Source: Stromatinia cepivora (taxonomy: Eukaryota > Ascomycota > Leotiomycetes > Helotiales > Sclerotiniaceae). From it: a stretch of DNA of 64,000 nucleotides. Shown here one piece after another: positions 1 to 12,763 of the stretch; position 1 is the first letter of the stretch; each line of letters begins with the position of its first letter. Below the pieces are notes generated by a model, which ran no database searches, was not told the DNA's origin, and saw nothing but the letters and a program-made list of their open reading frames with translations. A program made the position numbers and the translations under genes. The stretch covers positions 3,472,001-3,536,000 of the forward strand of contig RCTD01000001.1 in assembly GCA_014898415.1 (NCBI GenBank), written 5' to 3'.

Positions 1-1030
1 TCTCCATTCTAAATTGAACCTTTCTGCTCAAGTAATCAAAATAAGTATTTTATTTTAGTTAATTGAAGTTCTTTTTATTCTAAGAATTATTCAAGTGTGA
101 ACATAGTGTAAGAATTTAAAAGTATGTAATGTTCTCACCTATAACTAAAAAGCATATGATATCTTTGATATTGTAGTCTCTTTTAGGCTATTAGCGTTGT
201 TATAACTTATACTATGAGATTCTATCTTGTTATAGTTATTATAATTGAATTATTCATACACAAATCAATAGCCTACAATTTCAATTATATGTATAACTTT
301 AGAGTATCGCGGTTAAATTCGGATGAAATAATATATATATATATTATTATTTTCGAAATTCACAATACTATATGTATATGTATACTTATATTTAATTTAA
401 TAATGTATATTCAAAATTAGAAATTTTAATACTTTCACGAAAACATCTAAATGTTATAACTTCGAAATTCAACCCAATACAACTTTACTAAATCGAGCCC
501 AATTCAATCGAAAAATGTATTTATATGCATATACAATTGTCTGTTAACTAATGGGTATCTTGATATACACTTCACATTCTTTTCGCACCCCTCCCCCGCT
601 CACCCACTCCTTCTTCTCCCCTCTTCTCCTCTCCTTCTCCCTATCTCTCATCCTCCTTGTCCCTACTTCTCCTCCCATCACTCCTCTTTTCCTTTTCCCG
701 CCTATTAGAATTAAACCACCAACCCAAACATCATCCATAAAGCCAAAATCAATTCATAAGCTCATCATAATTCATAAATCCATAAACCCAACCTCTCTCA
801 CTTCCCCAAAAAAACAAACCCGAACCAGCAAATCCCAGATCCGCATCGCAAATAGCCAACCCGTGACATTCAAGAATAGAAACTTTGAGACTTCTGTACA
901 AGATTGGGGTTCGCACCCATGGATATACCTTTTTCCGTTCATTATACCTAGATCATGCAACCTCATCTTTCCATCCTCTCATGTTCTCCTTGAGATAAGA
1001 AGGAAGCACCAACACTAACAATAAGCACAC
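1..1030. other. Intergenic, AT-rich then pyrimidine-rich
   Basis: The first 540 bases are AT-rich and hold only a low-complexity chance ORF. From about 560 to 700 the plus strand is a long C/T-rich tract, which reads as proline/serine/leucine in one frame and as arginine/glutamate in the opposite one; this is a composition effect, not a gene. The stretch next to 1030 probably contains the 3' untranslated region of the minus-strand gene that ends at 1031. Confidence 0.6.
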
Positions 1031-4000
1031 TCAAACACTATTAGTCCTCCTCCTGACCACCACCGGTTTTTGCGCATGAATAACCACCAATTTAAAACTG
1101 GTATTCCACTTCTCGCATTCGTCTAGGATTTTTATATTAGCAAAGATACTTTTTGCTTCTTTTTCTTTTTCTTTTCTTTCTTTTCTTGTTTTGTTAGACT
1201 CTTTCTTGGATGCTGATGCTGACGCTGATGCAGACGAAATTAAAGAAGATTCATAACATCTCATATACCACCACCTTCCCACTTTGGCAACCATGCGCGT
1301 GATGCTTTCATCGGCAGATTCGGATTCATCTTTCATCATTTCGGCGAGACTGCGAGTGTCTTTTTGTCTTTTCCCTGACTGCTTTTTTCCTCCTTCTGTT
1401 TCTTTTCCTTTGCCTTTCTCATCAGCACTCTTAACCCTTTCCAATACTCCCGCAACCGGAATCCCTACTCGACAACTCTTCACATCCCCAAACCCTCTTG
1501 CACCCAATCCTCTAAGAACAACATCACCTAAACTCCCCAACACAACTCCCTCATCCCGACACTTCAATCTCGTTTTCAAACCACGAACTGCACGGCGAGT
1601 CCGCGGACCCATATTCAACATGTCTAAATCGAGCAGTGTGATTTCAATATAGCCACCGGGTTTGAGTACTCGGCGCGATTCGGATAGGATATGGTTGTAG
1701 GTATCGGTTGTGAGGGAGGATGGGAAGCGGAAAATGACGGTGCTGAAGGTAGATGAAGGAAAGGGAAATTTTGAGGTGCTGGTGAAGGGGGAAAAAGAGG
1801 TTTGACGGTGGTTAGGGGGTGGAAGGAGGTAGGCAGGATTTTGAGTGTCGGCCGAAGGAGGAGGAGAGGAGGGAGATAGGTTGTAAAATGTACAGGTTGG
1901 ATAGGTTTCGGCAGCGTAGAAAGACCAGTCGTCTAGATCTGTGTTAGCTCCATGATACAAGAAGCTGTCGGATTGAACATACCATTGCCAAGACCATCAA
2001 TTACCAAAATGGAATGGCATTTTGTTGTAGGTCCATCCATCAAATTGCCTACCTCATCTCTGGCCGGACTGAACAATACATTCCCAAATGTAAGCCATTT
2101 ACTAACACTCATACTCCCCACCCTCAAATTCACCTGCGAAATTGGGGAATTACTTTCTTCAGATTCGATTCTCAAGAGACTAGCACCTGAAATCCGAGAT
2201 GTATTACTGGAGGAACCGGATTTTCGTGATTCGGCTGTCGAGAGTCGTTGGGATTTGGTGGAATGAATGGAATTGTTAAGTCCACCGTAGTCGTTAAGGA
2301 AATCAGAGAAGGATACTTGAGTGGTGGGTGATGTGAAAGCATTGAATGTATCTTTTTCTTCAAATTTGATAGAGGTATCCATGTCGACGCTATAGCAACT
2401 CGACGATATAGATGTAATAGCTGATCTTCGACGTGGAATTTCGGGCAATTCGCGATTTGAAAAAGAAGAAGCTTGAAGACTGGGGTTGAGATAGCGGGTA
2501 GAAGGGCTCTGATATGTTTCATATTGAAATGGAACACCATGAGATGATGTTGTAGAAACGACGCGTGGCTGTTTTGTAGTGTCGTCTGTTTCGATTAAGT
2601 CATCGTATTCACCCCAAACTTCGTCTTCTGCCAACTCTGCGTCAGGCTCGGGAATAATCGCCGTAATCTCAGCACAGTTGATTGTGCCGGAACTACTCGT
2701 CGTAGCTGTGGAGTTATTCCTAGGAGAACTTCTTGGCGAAAAGGCGAGGAATTCTCCTTGGTAAGATGATGGGGTATTAAACTGTGCTGGATAACTTTCA
2801 GGGCTAGAAAATTGTGGTGGACTTGCTCCTAAAGCAACCGAGTTGATGTCAAATGAAGGTAAATCTGTTGTAGGTTGTATCGTGCTTAACCGTGCAAATG
2901 GTCTCGAGAAAGATATCGGAGATGTTGCTTCAGGTCTTGCAGACACAACTTTTGGGATTCGGCCAACTTGTTGAAGACGACTTGGTCGAATAGGCACTTC
3001 TATTTGAACATGAGGTTCTGTTTGAGTCTGAGGGACTTGAGGTGGTGAGGGCATCATTAGTTCAAGTGGTGAGAAAGCAACAGTTGCTGGTATCATCTCG
3101 GGGAGCGAAGGTGCCATGGCTGTCTGAAGTTCTTCGATACGTCGGATGTTTTCTTTATAATTGCTAAACTTCAGTTCATTTAATTGCTCATCGGTCAGTT
3201 CTACGACATCTGAATCTCTTAGAATTTCCGCCAAGTCCACACTGTCGGTATCTTCTGGCTCATCAGAGAATTCAAACATAGCGTAGTGGGGTATCGGTTT
3301 GATAGGCTGTCTGCCAATGGCAACGGGTACTGCATCGGGTTTAATTTCAGTCTCTACCTTTGGTGCTTGTCGATGAAAGAAATTCCACTTCCTAGGTGAC
3401 CTTGCACGCTTCTCCTGTTTCTTTGGCTTAACTGGTTGAGCTTGTCTTCCGCGCTCAGCCTCATGCTTTAACTCTAATTGTGATTCTCCAGACATTAGAC
3501 TAGGGTCTAGACTTCTAATCGAGGATGAAGGTCCCTTTGTTGTGATATTAAGTGGTTTGGGGATATTTATGGCACTAGTCGAAGTATTAAGACACTGGAT
3601 TGACCTTCGGAATGCAAGGGATGGTGTCTTTGAATGGTCTTCACCCTGACTGTCGGAAGGTCTTCTAGATTTTGAGATACTTGTAGCGGAAGTCCGTTCG
3701 TTGCTTTCTTTTGGAAGGGCTGACGGTTGCAAAACAGCTTTCGGTCTCTTTTGACTCAAACTAGTCTGAGAAATATTCTTGGATAGTGGAGGAAGGCTAG
3801 TGTTACTATCTGTACGACTGACGACTTCAGAGATAGAATTCCGATTCTCCTTTATTGCACCGCCACCAGCTATGATGACAGGGCTCATTCGATCTCTGAA
3901 AAATGGATCCGTGGTATCGGGCTGGTCTCTCGAAACTGGAGCTCCACTTGAGCTTCTTTCATGAGTCTTTCCTGTAGCCACTCTAGTAGTGCTACGGCCA

Positions 4001-5742
4001 CGTAGGGCATATCTTGTATAACCTTCATGGCCGGTACCTGCAGCTGGTCCCTTCTTTTGGGATTTTTCTACGGGAACAGTCGTGATCTCAGGGGCAGTCT
4101 TTGTCCTTCGACCGAAAAGTCCAAAACGATGCCTTCCGCTTTCGACACTTGGACTTGGAGTACGAGTGATATGAGCTCGAGAAGGTGGCCTGAGATGCGG
4201 GACTAGTCCAAGGCCAGTTGGTGCTGGAGTGGAATCCCGTTGGAGTGGCTGGAGTGAAGTTGGGGATGGATTCCGTGAAGTCTCTCGTGATGCTGGCGTC
4301 ATTGAGGTCTGAAGAGGAGATGAAGCTGCTCTCTGAGAAGAAATACTGTTACTTTTGTTATGCGTATAATTCATGCCGGTAAAGTTGCTTTGAAGCACCG
4401 CAAAATCTCCAATTTGTGATCTCAGATCCGGAGCACCATCTCTACTAGGCCTTCTTGGGGGAGAGGGTCTATCGTTTGCCTCCAGCAATGGAGCTCGTGA
4501 CCTTTGAGGGGATGCTTCTGGGGAGAGAGTAGGTCCTGTGCGTGGTGGGTTTGGGCTTGCCCCGACAGGTGATATTTTTCCTTGGGCCGACTTCTTAAAC
4601 TGGTGAGAAGACTTACGAGGTGGTGGGCTAGGTGGAAGAGGAGACAAGGACTTTTTCTTTTTATGTACCTTATCCCGAGTCTTTCCATCGGCCTTGACTG
4701 TTGAATTAGATGATGAGGAATTAATAGACTCTCGCAACGAAGGAAGTCCACGTGAATCAGCAACTGCATTGTTAAGCTCATTTGATGCGTCACTCTCGCG
4801 TCTCCTGGTAAGAGGCGGCTGATTCCTGGTGGGACTACTGCCTCTGCGATTCGGAATGCTAGATTTAAATGGCACAAAGATGCTAGGCGACACGGATGAC
4901 ATAGAAGTCGGAGTCGTATCCCTGCTATAGGCGCTTGGACCTGGGGATCCAGAAAACCTTGTAGAAGGGCTTGCACTGTATCCACTGCCACTATATCCGC
5001 TATGCCTTTTGTGACTGGATCCTGAACTTAGAAAACCTGCAGACATCGAAGGAGTAGGAGGGGATATATCGGGAGTTGTTAATTTGTAAGGAATATTGGA
5101 AAGGAATTTAGCATTCAAGTCTTCGCGATGTTGTTCTGGTTTCGTTCGATATCTATCCAGCTCTGGTATGATCCGTGGTGGAACTTCCTTGATAGAAGAA
5201 GACGAATCCTTTCGGACTTGCTGTGAGGTTTCAATACGCGGATGCAGTGGTTTAACTGAAGCTTGAGTAGCAGGTTTAGCTCCCGGTGTATTCCCCCAGC
5301 TAGCAGGGGAGCTAGTCGCTGTCCTAGCTGTTGTAGGTCGACTAAGCTCAGCATGTTGAGCTATCGATGATGGCTTTCTTCTCAAAACATTTCGAGATAC
5401 CTTTCCTTTGATGGCTGGAACGGGAAGCGGGCCAGAAACACCTCTATCAAAGCGGCTCTCGGATCCTAAGCGAGAGTTCATTGTTGGTCCAAATCCAGTC
5501 TCGGATTTTGTTCTTGGTACTGGAGAGGGTTGTCGTGTGCTCGGTCGGGGTAGATTCGTCTGCTGATTAATCTCCGCATTCACCCTTCTTTGCTCTCTTC
5601 TCGATTGAATATACGCATTATCCTCCCTCATTTGACTTGGATTACTGGCCTCCTGTGACTGAGTATGGCGTGGAACTCTTCTCTGCGACACGGTAACATT
5701 TGGTCTCGATGGTAGACCAAACTGCATATTGTTGGATGCCAT
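1031..5742 (-). CDS. Large disordered protein with C-terminal SAM-dependent methyltransferase domain
   Basis: Two exons on the minus strand, 5742-1983 and 1938-1031, join across a 44-nt intron (GTATGT donor, GCTAAC branch, ACAG acceptor) and give 1,555 residues. The first roughly 1,200 residues are Ser/Pro/Arg-rich, predicted disordered, with no recognisable domain. The C-terminus holds a Rossmann methyltransferase: ILVIDGLGN (motif I, near residue 1245) is split from DLDDWSFYAAETYP by the intron, and RVLKPGGYIEI (near 1343) is the conserved strand 4/5 region, followed by LDLDMLNMGPRTRRAVR, typical of fungal type-11 methyltransferases. The substrate is unknown. I chose the ATG at 5742 because of its good context (GTCATGG). 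The frame stays open to 5793, where a CGCAG acceptor-like site precedes GTGGATCC, so a short upstream exon is possible. A protein with a related layout is encoded at 17711-19753 on the same strand. Confidence 0.8.
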
Positions 5743-8700
5743 GACGTCTTGTTTCAAGTAACATTCTTCAAGAAAAGGTGTACTAGGATCCACCTGCGAT
5801 TATAAACAGTAGTAAGGGTACATGCTTGACATTCGATTCATATTATGTGATAATCAAGCTTGTTCTCATCAGAGAAGTAGAAATTATTTCAAAACTAGAA
5901 CCAGTGAGCAATTTGATAGAAGAGAGGAGTTGCAAAGTATCATCATACCTTCTTACAACTTTTTTAGGTTAATTATTCCCAGGGATCTTCGTCTAATTGA
6001 AGTATTTAATGCATAGAAATATTGAAATTCCGAGATGGTGTGGTGGTAATGGCACGAAATTAAGTGGTGGCCAATATACTTGCATTCAAGCACGTGAAGG
6101 CAAGAAATTGATAATGAAAAACGTATGGATCACCGCCAGGGTAGGGTATCTCAGGGCATATCGAAAGACAAAAAGTTGTAGGAAATGCAACAAAATAGTA
6201 ACCTGACGGGTATGTATTATGAAATTCCGGAAGCAAAGAAAAGAGAAAAGGCAAAGAAAAAATGCCAGCGATTTTCTTAAGAATCTTCGAGGATTAGTTG
6301 TGGTTGATAATAAGGGTCGCATAGCAGGAAAGGATAAGGCCTAGAGTGTGGGGACTGTCACCCTATAGCTTCCGTTAAATAATGGAGACGATAGTTTAGT
6401 CGAAAATGATGAGCCACTGATGATTGAAGCTTTGTGCCTGCAGCTTAACGGAGGTAATATTCATTTATTTTTGGTCGTACTAAAAATGCGGGACGTAATG
6501 TAAGTCTGCGAGTCGATTTGGATATATGCAAAGTAAATGTGTGGAGAACGCAGCATAGATTAAAATCCAAGAATTCCGGGTATGCGGTGGAGAGATACAT
6601 GAGAGTAATCATGACTTCTTGGTATCCCAGAGATTGTAGGCTGTATAATAGGCTGTTGCGGTCATGCCCGGTACTTGCTTCGTGGCGCTATCATTACTGA
6701 GGCCCCATATGGCCGACGATTGTATAAAGGATTGGGCCTTTTCCTCGGTCATAAAATAGGCATATGACTGTGCCTCTGGAGTAGCCGATGAGACGAAGAT
6801 CCTGATATGAAAAAAGCTTAGTGACCATCGACTGAGGCCCAAGATATAAAACCATTAAGCTTCATCATTTTCCAATTGCGTCGTGGATAAGAAGAATCCT
6901 CGGGTCCTGTAAGATTACCTGCATCATGAAAAGCAGGGCAAAAAGTAAAAACCTCAAGCCCATAAAATATGCATGTGGAGCTGCAGAGCCCTGTAAAATT
7001 CATTAATTGATGTTATGCTGCACCAACGGTCATGTAGAGTATGTACTTGAAGCCTATAATATTCTTCTTGGGCCTCATAATAAATCCATTGGTAAACGGT
7101 AAAGCTTGGTGAGGCATAATATACCTACCTAGTAGGTATTTCTCTGCCATTGCTATGAACGAGTCAATTTTTGGTTAAGATCCGATTGAGGGGTTTCTTG
7201 TTAAACGCCAAGTCATCATTCGTCGGGTGTAACAAGGTCACATCGGTTAAAACCCCAAAGTGATAGATCGAGAAAGAATCACTGGAATATATGATTCGAA
7301 AACATCTAATTGGTTCATGATTATCGAATCTTTCGTAGTTCAAGGCGCGCTTGTTGCACAGATTGGTTTTCTTCGCCGTGTGCTGCGGGTCTTGCGCTTC
7401 TGCAATCATATGTTGGTACTTGATAAGTTGGTAATGTTGTACTTGGTTACTTCCTCACCGTTGTCATTGAACATCTTTTGTGTTATAATGGGCGTTGTGA
7501 AGCGCCTTACCTAGATAATTAGACGACATCAGCTTTCAGCGAATTTCCCGTAAACTGGCCTCTCACATTGTGACCGGCTTAACACTAACAATCCGGGGTT
7601 TAGATGAATGATACGGTATCTAAAGCCTATAAGACCTAACATGAGGACCTGAACCTTGTACCGCACACGGACCGGGTCGAATTAACCTTTATCAATCCGC
7701 TCTCGGGGTAATATCAGATGCTTCTTCTCGTCTTTATCCGTATCTTCAACCATACAAAGTTCCCACCATCGTGATGATCATGAAGGATCTAGACATAAAC
7801 AAGTCGTAAATGCGATTTGATTGTTAGATGACATAGCTCGGCATCCCCCCTGGTATTTTGAATGGCTCTAGACATCCCAAGCTCTTAAGTAAATCGTTAC
7901 TATCCAATTGTTCGTGAAAAGTTTTGTATACCTGGACGGGTGAAGCCGCCCACGGAAATTGCCCAAAGAGGAGAATAAGGATTTTCTCTAATGGATTGAA
8001 TGTGCCTATCACCGACCAGAAATCTTAGTAATTTTGGCAAACATGGGAAAAGCCTAAACGGAAATGTCATTATGATTGGCACGGGTGATACAGGGATAAA
8101 AGTTGCGGCAAATCTTGCCCCTGGTATGGATATTGTTGTTTTGTAAACATAATTAGTTGGTTGATCTTGCGAGTCTACCTACGAGGAACAAATATACGAA
8201 GCTATAATTTTTGATCAACAAGTTCTGGTTTGGAACTTGCGATGACTCCGACACCCGCAAGTTGGCAGTTGAGGCTGAAGTATCGTGTAGTATCTCTCAC
8301 GTTCCATTTGGTGGCCTGAGAACGCCCTGAAGGTATTCACGATCTCCGTTCCTGGGCAAGCTGAGTTTTGCCAGCAGTGGAGGCGACTGTGCGTTGGCGG
8401 CGTAAATCACTGGAGACTTGTGGCGAAGTACATGATACCGGTATACGACGATGGAGAACGCCACAAGTGGGAATAATAACATCTCAAATTGTTGGAATAT
8501 TCTATGCGTTGGCAGGCAAAATCTTTTTTTAAAATCAACAATTTGTGATAAATCCATGAGACGCTCAGATAACCCGAAGAGAACCGTTTATGGAAAAGGG
8601 ACTGAATCTTTCCAAGCCACGAAAGATGAAATTCAATTGGGCAGGGTTCTATGGCCTCTAATTGGATAGCTGATGGTGGTCTGGTTTCCTTAACTTCGGG

Positions 8701-9483
8701 TCCAAATCAGTAACGTGACGGTGATATGTGTGGTTGTAAACCTGGTTTCCCCCATCTTTTTCTATTATTTGGAACAACAATGTCGTACAGAAACGGGGAA
8801 CCTGCACGTCTGTGAGGTTATTGGTGAATCGAATGAATGTTGATCTAAGATAGCCCTTACTGGCGCCGGAGTGTGTGTCTTTTTGTGTTTTTTATGTTCC
8901 ATCAGTATTTTATCTGCTAGACCTATCACATCTGCAAAAGTCACTTAGTAAACCCCATTCGCGGTACTTGGGTCCCATCTAGTTCCATCAGAAGAATGTC
9001 GCCGATCCTTCGGGAAGCTCGAATGATAATCGTTGGACGTAGAGAATTGAGTTCCGCTTCCCCTGGCACTATCAAAACCCTATTGTATCGTTTACTTAAA
9101 TCACAAGTGGTTATTGGTTCCTTCCAGTGCTCCCACAACTGACGAGTTGAGTTATTGCATCCTCAAAATGAAATTTGTCCGAGACCTGGGCCATGCACGT
9201 AAATGTTGACATCCATTGAATACAAAAGACACGACTGCAAAGTCCTCGTAGAATGGGCAGTTGATTATTATGCACGGACAGAGCTTGTTTTGATGTATAC
9301 AGGAGAAATCGAATCGTTCACAGTATCCAGAACAAGGGAGAGAAATAATTGGTATCAATGGTATTCCGAAAATGCTTAAGGCCGCTGACTTCCGTGGAAA
9401 GTAAAAAATCACTAGTATACAGTAACGCTAGCTAATCGTGTTGCGATAGATAGCTGTATGACATCTTGGTATGTATCTCCTTA
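5743..9483. other. Long intergenic region without a recognised gene
   Basis: About 3.7 kb of moderate-GC sequence in which every open frame is below 90 codons and none resembles a known family. The part next to 5742 may carry the promoter, or an untranslated or short coding first exon, of the methyltransferase gene. The part next to 9484 should contain the 3' end of the THO1-like transcript. No tandem array, tRNA or transposon remnant was recognised. Confidence 0.5.
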
Positions 9484-10336
9484 TTAAGCAGTCGCAAATC
9501 TCTTTGCTCTTGCTTCCGCCTTTGCCTTCTCTGCCGGATTATCGGTGACACGGCCTCCTGCAGACTGTTTAGGACCAGACTTCTGCGTATGCTTTGGGCC
9601 AGGTTGTGATCTCCTGGAGTCTGGTGTTTGTCTTTTTGCGTTTCTTCCTCCTTGTCTACTCTCTTCCCGAGCTCTCTTTGGTCTCCTCTCCGGTAGCGCG
9701 CTATCCAATCCCTCAACAATCTTGCTGTTATCCACTCCAAACTTCTTTGCACGTTCTGCCAATTTTGCGGTTTCCTCGTTCTCCGGAATATTGAACCTCT
9801 TGGCTCTTGCTGCACGTTTCTCGGCCTCCTTCTGTGCATCGGACTTTTCAATCCCGGCGCTGAAGTCCTGTTTCGGTGCTTCTGGTACAGGTGCGACTTC
9901 GGCCTTTGTAGGACCTGACGCTGCGACTGCACCATCTTCAGCTGTTGGAACACCTTCGCCTCCGGTAACTTTCAAATCTGTTGCTTTGGCAGGATCGATC
10001 GCAGGTTCTTGATTGGGAACTTTCGTAGGGTTTGGAATATCTTCTTTGGCTCCAGCAGCTACCAGCGCGGCAGTAGTTGTAGCTTTTTTTTCGTCTTTCT
10101 TCTCATCGTCTTCGTCCCAGTCGATTTCGTCTTCTCCTGTGGTTGCTAAGAATTCTCAGCTTTGAGTCTCTGAGTCGTATTTGTTAATTGAACATACCTG
10201 TAGCTTCAGCAGTTGGCTTCTTTTCGGATTCTTGCAATCTCGCAATAAGATCTGCTTTGTTGCCGGAGATTGGTAAGGACTTCTCCTGAAGAAGCTTCTT
10301 GAGTTCAGGAACCTTGAGTTGTGAGTAGTCCGTCAT
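9484..10336 (-). CDS. THO1: SAP-domain protein of the THO1/SARNP (CIP29) family
   Basis: Two exons, 10336-10198 and 10136-9484, flank a 61-nt intron (GTATGT...CCACAG) and encode 263 residues. The N-terminus (residues 2-40, YSQLKVPELKKLLQEKSLPI then GNKADLIARLQ) is a SAP helix-extension-helix DNA/RNA-binding motif. An acidic stretch (EDEIDWDEDDEKKDEKK) follows. The C-terminal part has the repeated KRAARAKRFNIP, KLAERAKKFGVD and AEARAKRF units of the Tho1/MOS11 C-terminal domain. In yeast and animals these proteins bind RNA co-transcriptionally and work with TREX and the Sub2/UAP56 helicase in nuclear mRNA export; this role is inferred by family. Length is typical. The ATG at 10336 is the only one that precedes the SAP motif closely. 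The gene is transcribed away from the phosphatase at 11357, with about 1 kb between the two starts. Confidence 0.9.
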
Positions 10337-11356
10337 GTTGGCTGTGCTGTCGTGGTGTATGTCTGAGAATCGATGAAGTGATGGGAATTAAAGTGACGAG
10401 ATAATTTATTGGTTGAGTTGATAAATGTCGAGGTCGAAGTCGTTAATTGACGTTGAGGTTGTTTGATGGAAATTCCCTTGAGCCAGGAACGCGTTGAAAG
10501 TAAATGCGACCAAGTATTTCGCGACAATGTGGCTGTACCTTGCTTGAAGTTTAGTGCAATGTTGTGGCTGAAGTTGAGCTCGGACCATGTTGCCGTCTTG
10601 TGTTTGGTTGTTGTCCGTCCGTACGGATATCAAATTCTAGACAATACATTATTATTTCCCTACGTGGATTTATTATTATACATATTCTGCATTTTAAACA
10701 AGCCCTTTTGGTATTGTAATCTGAATCATGATACGACCTCAAGTTGAGGCTCAGACGTTGAACACGATGTACCGATCTAGATGTTTCGCAAGAGTGCCTT
10801 CCATAACAAAGGCTCATGGTGCCCTCACACGTCATGGATGAATCTTTACATACTTTACTCCCTTACTAGAAGACGGTTAAGGTTCCCGTGCTAGAGTAAT
10901 GAAGTTATAGATTATTGTAAAGATGGTTCTGGGTGCTCTATTGAGCTCCCTCTCATTCATTAAACAACGCATCTGTCTCATTCCATCACATTAGATCGCA
11001 GTACGTAAATCTTCTACAGCTTTTGGTAGTTTGATAAACCAATCAGCACCAAAACCCTTATGTCCAGGCCTTCAACATTCTTCAACGGTGACAAGGTCCC
11101 GGAGTTGGGCTGAAGGCATGTTTAATTCTGGTCCTGTTCGTGGTTAGTTGTTTCAAGTTCCTTCTCGAACCTCCGGATAATGAGTAGTATGATCACGGAA
11201 GTTTGAGGAACTTTCCAGCAAGCTCAACATGTTTTGGTTGAGAACTTGAGGCATCTTGAAGTGCTATAAATACCAACGCATGCCAACACAATACTCCTCT
11301 TGACTATCTCCCCATTGGTCTCTAAGCTTTGATTGTCCTATTGCCATTCACACACC
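10337..11356. other. Divergent promoter region between THO1-like gene and phosphatase
   Basis: About 1 kb separates two divergently transcribed genes, so it must hold both promoters. A TATA-like element lies near the right end. Small open frames on both strands (under 95 codons) match nothing and look accidental. Confidence 0.5.
11265..11272 (+). promoter_or_regulatory. TATA-like box upstream of the histidine phosphatase
   Basis: TATAAATA sits 85 bp before the ATG at 11357, a usual distance in filamentous fungi, and is followed by a C/T-rich stretch (CTCCTCTTGACTATCTCC) of the kind often seen at fungal transcription starts. Assignment is by position and consensus only. Confidence 0.35.
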
Positions 11357-12028
11357 ATGCCACCATCCACTATAATACATCTGATGAGACATGCTCAGGT
11401 ATGGATATCCACATTAACACTCATAGATCTATTCTTAACGTGTCGCTCACAGCACGCTAGTTCGACTGGAAGCTTGTCTGATGATGGAATGGAGCAGGCA
11501 CTTACCTTTGCCAACTTATTCAAAGACGCGCATCACATCACCCATATATTTTGCTCTCCTGAGATTCGATGCAAGCAAACTGCGGAGGTGGCCCTTCGAG
11601 AAGTGATTGCTCGTGGCATTCCATTTGTGGTTGTACAAGAGCTTTCTGACAATCGAGGGATAGGTCTTTCCTTTATTTGGCGATACCTTGATCCTCGTGA
11701 GAGGAACGAGGTTGTGATGATAAGTCATGGAAGTGTTCTACCAACAATTCTTCAACAACACCACGCCGGCTAGTTTCTCCCTCCAATCCACTCACACTAT
11801 CCCACTAAGTCATGGCTAATATGATGTTCTTTAGACTATCGAGAACAAGACTTCCCTAATGTTGAAAGAAGAAGCTATATTCTGATACACCATCTTGAGT
11901 ATGTTATTCCTGAAAGATTGCCCAGGGAGAGAGGAGAACCGTACCCACCGCCTTCCTTTTGGACCGTCCTCAAACGCAAATCTGTGGCATTTTCCAGGGC
12001 TCTGGTTAGATGTGTTTCTATCCGCTGA
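11357..12028 (+). CDS. Small histidine phosphatase (phosphoglycerate-mutase-like)
   Basis: Three exons, 11357-11398, 11453-11768 and 11835-12028, give 183 residues. Catalytic features of the branch-1 histidine phosphatase fold are visible: LMRHAQ (R11, H12), CSPEIRCKQTA (R53, the SPxxRxxQT motif) and MISHGS (H106). The usual glycine after RH is Ala, and the G-x-H-N that commonly follows RHG/RHA in fungal members is missing, perhaps because the short first intron (54 nt, CAG|GTATGG to CTCACAG) cuts exactly there. Intron 1 is a multiple of three without a stop, so retention would insert 18 residues. The second intron (11769-11834) has branch GCTAAT and acceptor TTTAG but a GC rather than GT donor (CCG|GCTAGT); without splicing it the frame stops at 11773. 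Exon 3 reads DYREQDFPNVERRSYIL, a convincing continuation. The substrate is unknown; a phosphomonoester is implied by family only. Confidence 0.75.
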
Positions 12029-12763
12029 TTTGTCGTCTGCGAGGTAGCTCTGTCGTTCTATTTGATGAATCTATCATGTTTTCAATGAGAAGTTTTCGAT
12101 TTTCCATGATAAAGCCCCGATGGCCGGCTCGCCGCCTAAGATCTTCACTTAACCGGTGAAGTAATGTCTTGGAACATGATAGGCGACCTTGCCTTATTTT
12201 TGTTTCCCTTGCCACCTTAGTTGTATTCGTTCATCAACGCGGGATGTTAATTCTTATTCAATTCAAATTACACAGTCAAACCATGCCTACCAACGGAACT
12301 CTTACGATGTTGATGCATCCATTTGATTTTTATGCGCTAGACATCTTTTCCAACACAGCAACCTCTTTCGGCTGAACGTATTGATTCTTTGTTGGATATG
12401 TCCATGTTCGCTTGAGATTTATGCCTCAAATTGACCATTTCAAGTGATTTCTCTTACCCCCATAATAACTGTGTTGACAGTGAATGACTTTCGCTGTATA
12501 AGTCAGATTTATAATCCTATTATCAGAACAGCATTCGAGATCGAGTGAATTCAAATACTCGACCCCACTTCCCACCGCGCCTCCAACAGTTTTCTACCAA
12601 CTGTGGCAACGCAATTTTGCGGGTCTTAAAGTGGTATATTGGTGTCTGACCAACGCCAGCCTACATCTTACTCCCAACAGTTGCTCATCCATGACTTTCA
12701 ACAACTTAAATACCACAGTCTCTTCTCATTTGCATATTGCCAAGGCACCTTAACTTTGAAACC
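12029..12763. other. Intergenic region before the O-methyltransferase pseudogene
   Basis: About 730 bp with no convincing coding potential. It should contain the phosphatase 3' end and the former promoter of the methyltransferase. No strong TATA box or repeat was seen. Confidence 0.5.

Noticed and set aside
551..1018. 155-codon plus-strand frame rich in Pro, Ser and Leu
   Set aside because: Produced by a C/T-rich tract; an opposing frame is equally open and neither looks like a protein.
8941..9412. Minus-strand frames of 65 and 86 codons downstream of the THO1-like gene
   Set aside because: No family resemblance and no splice sites that join them.
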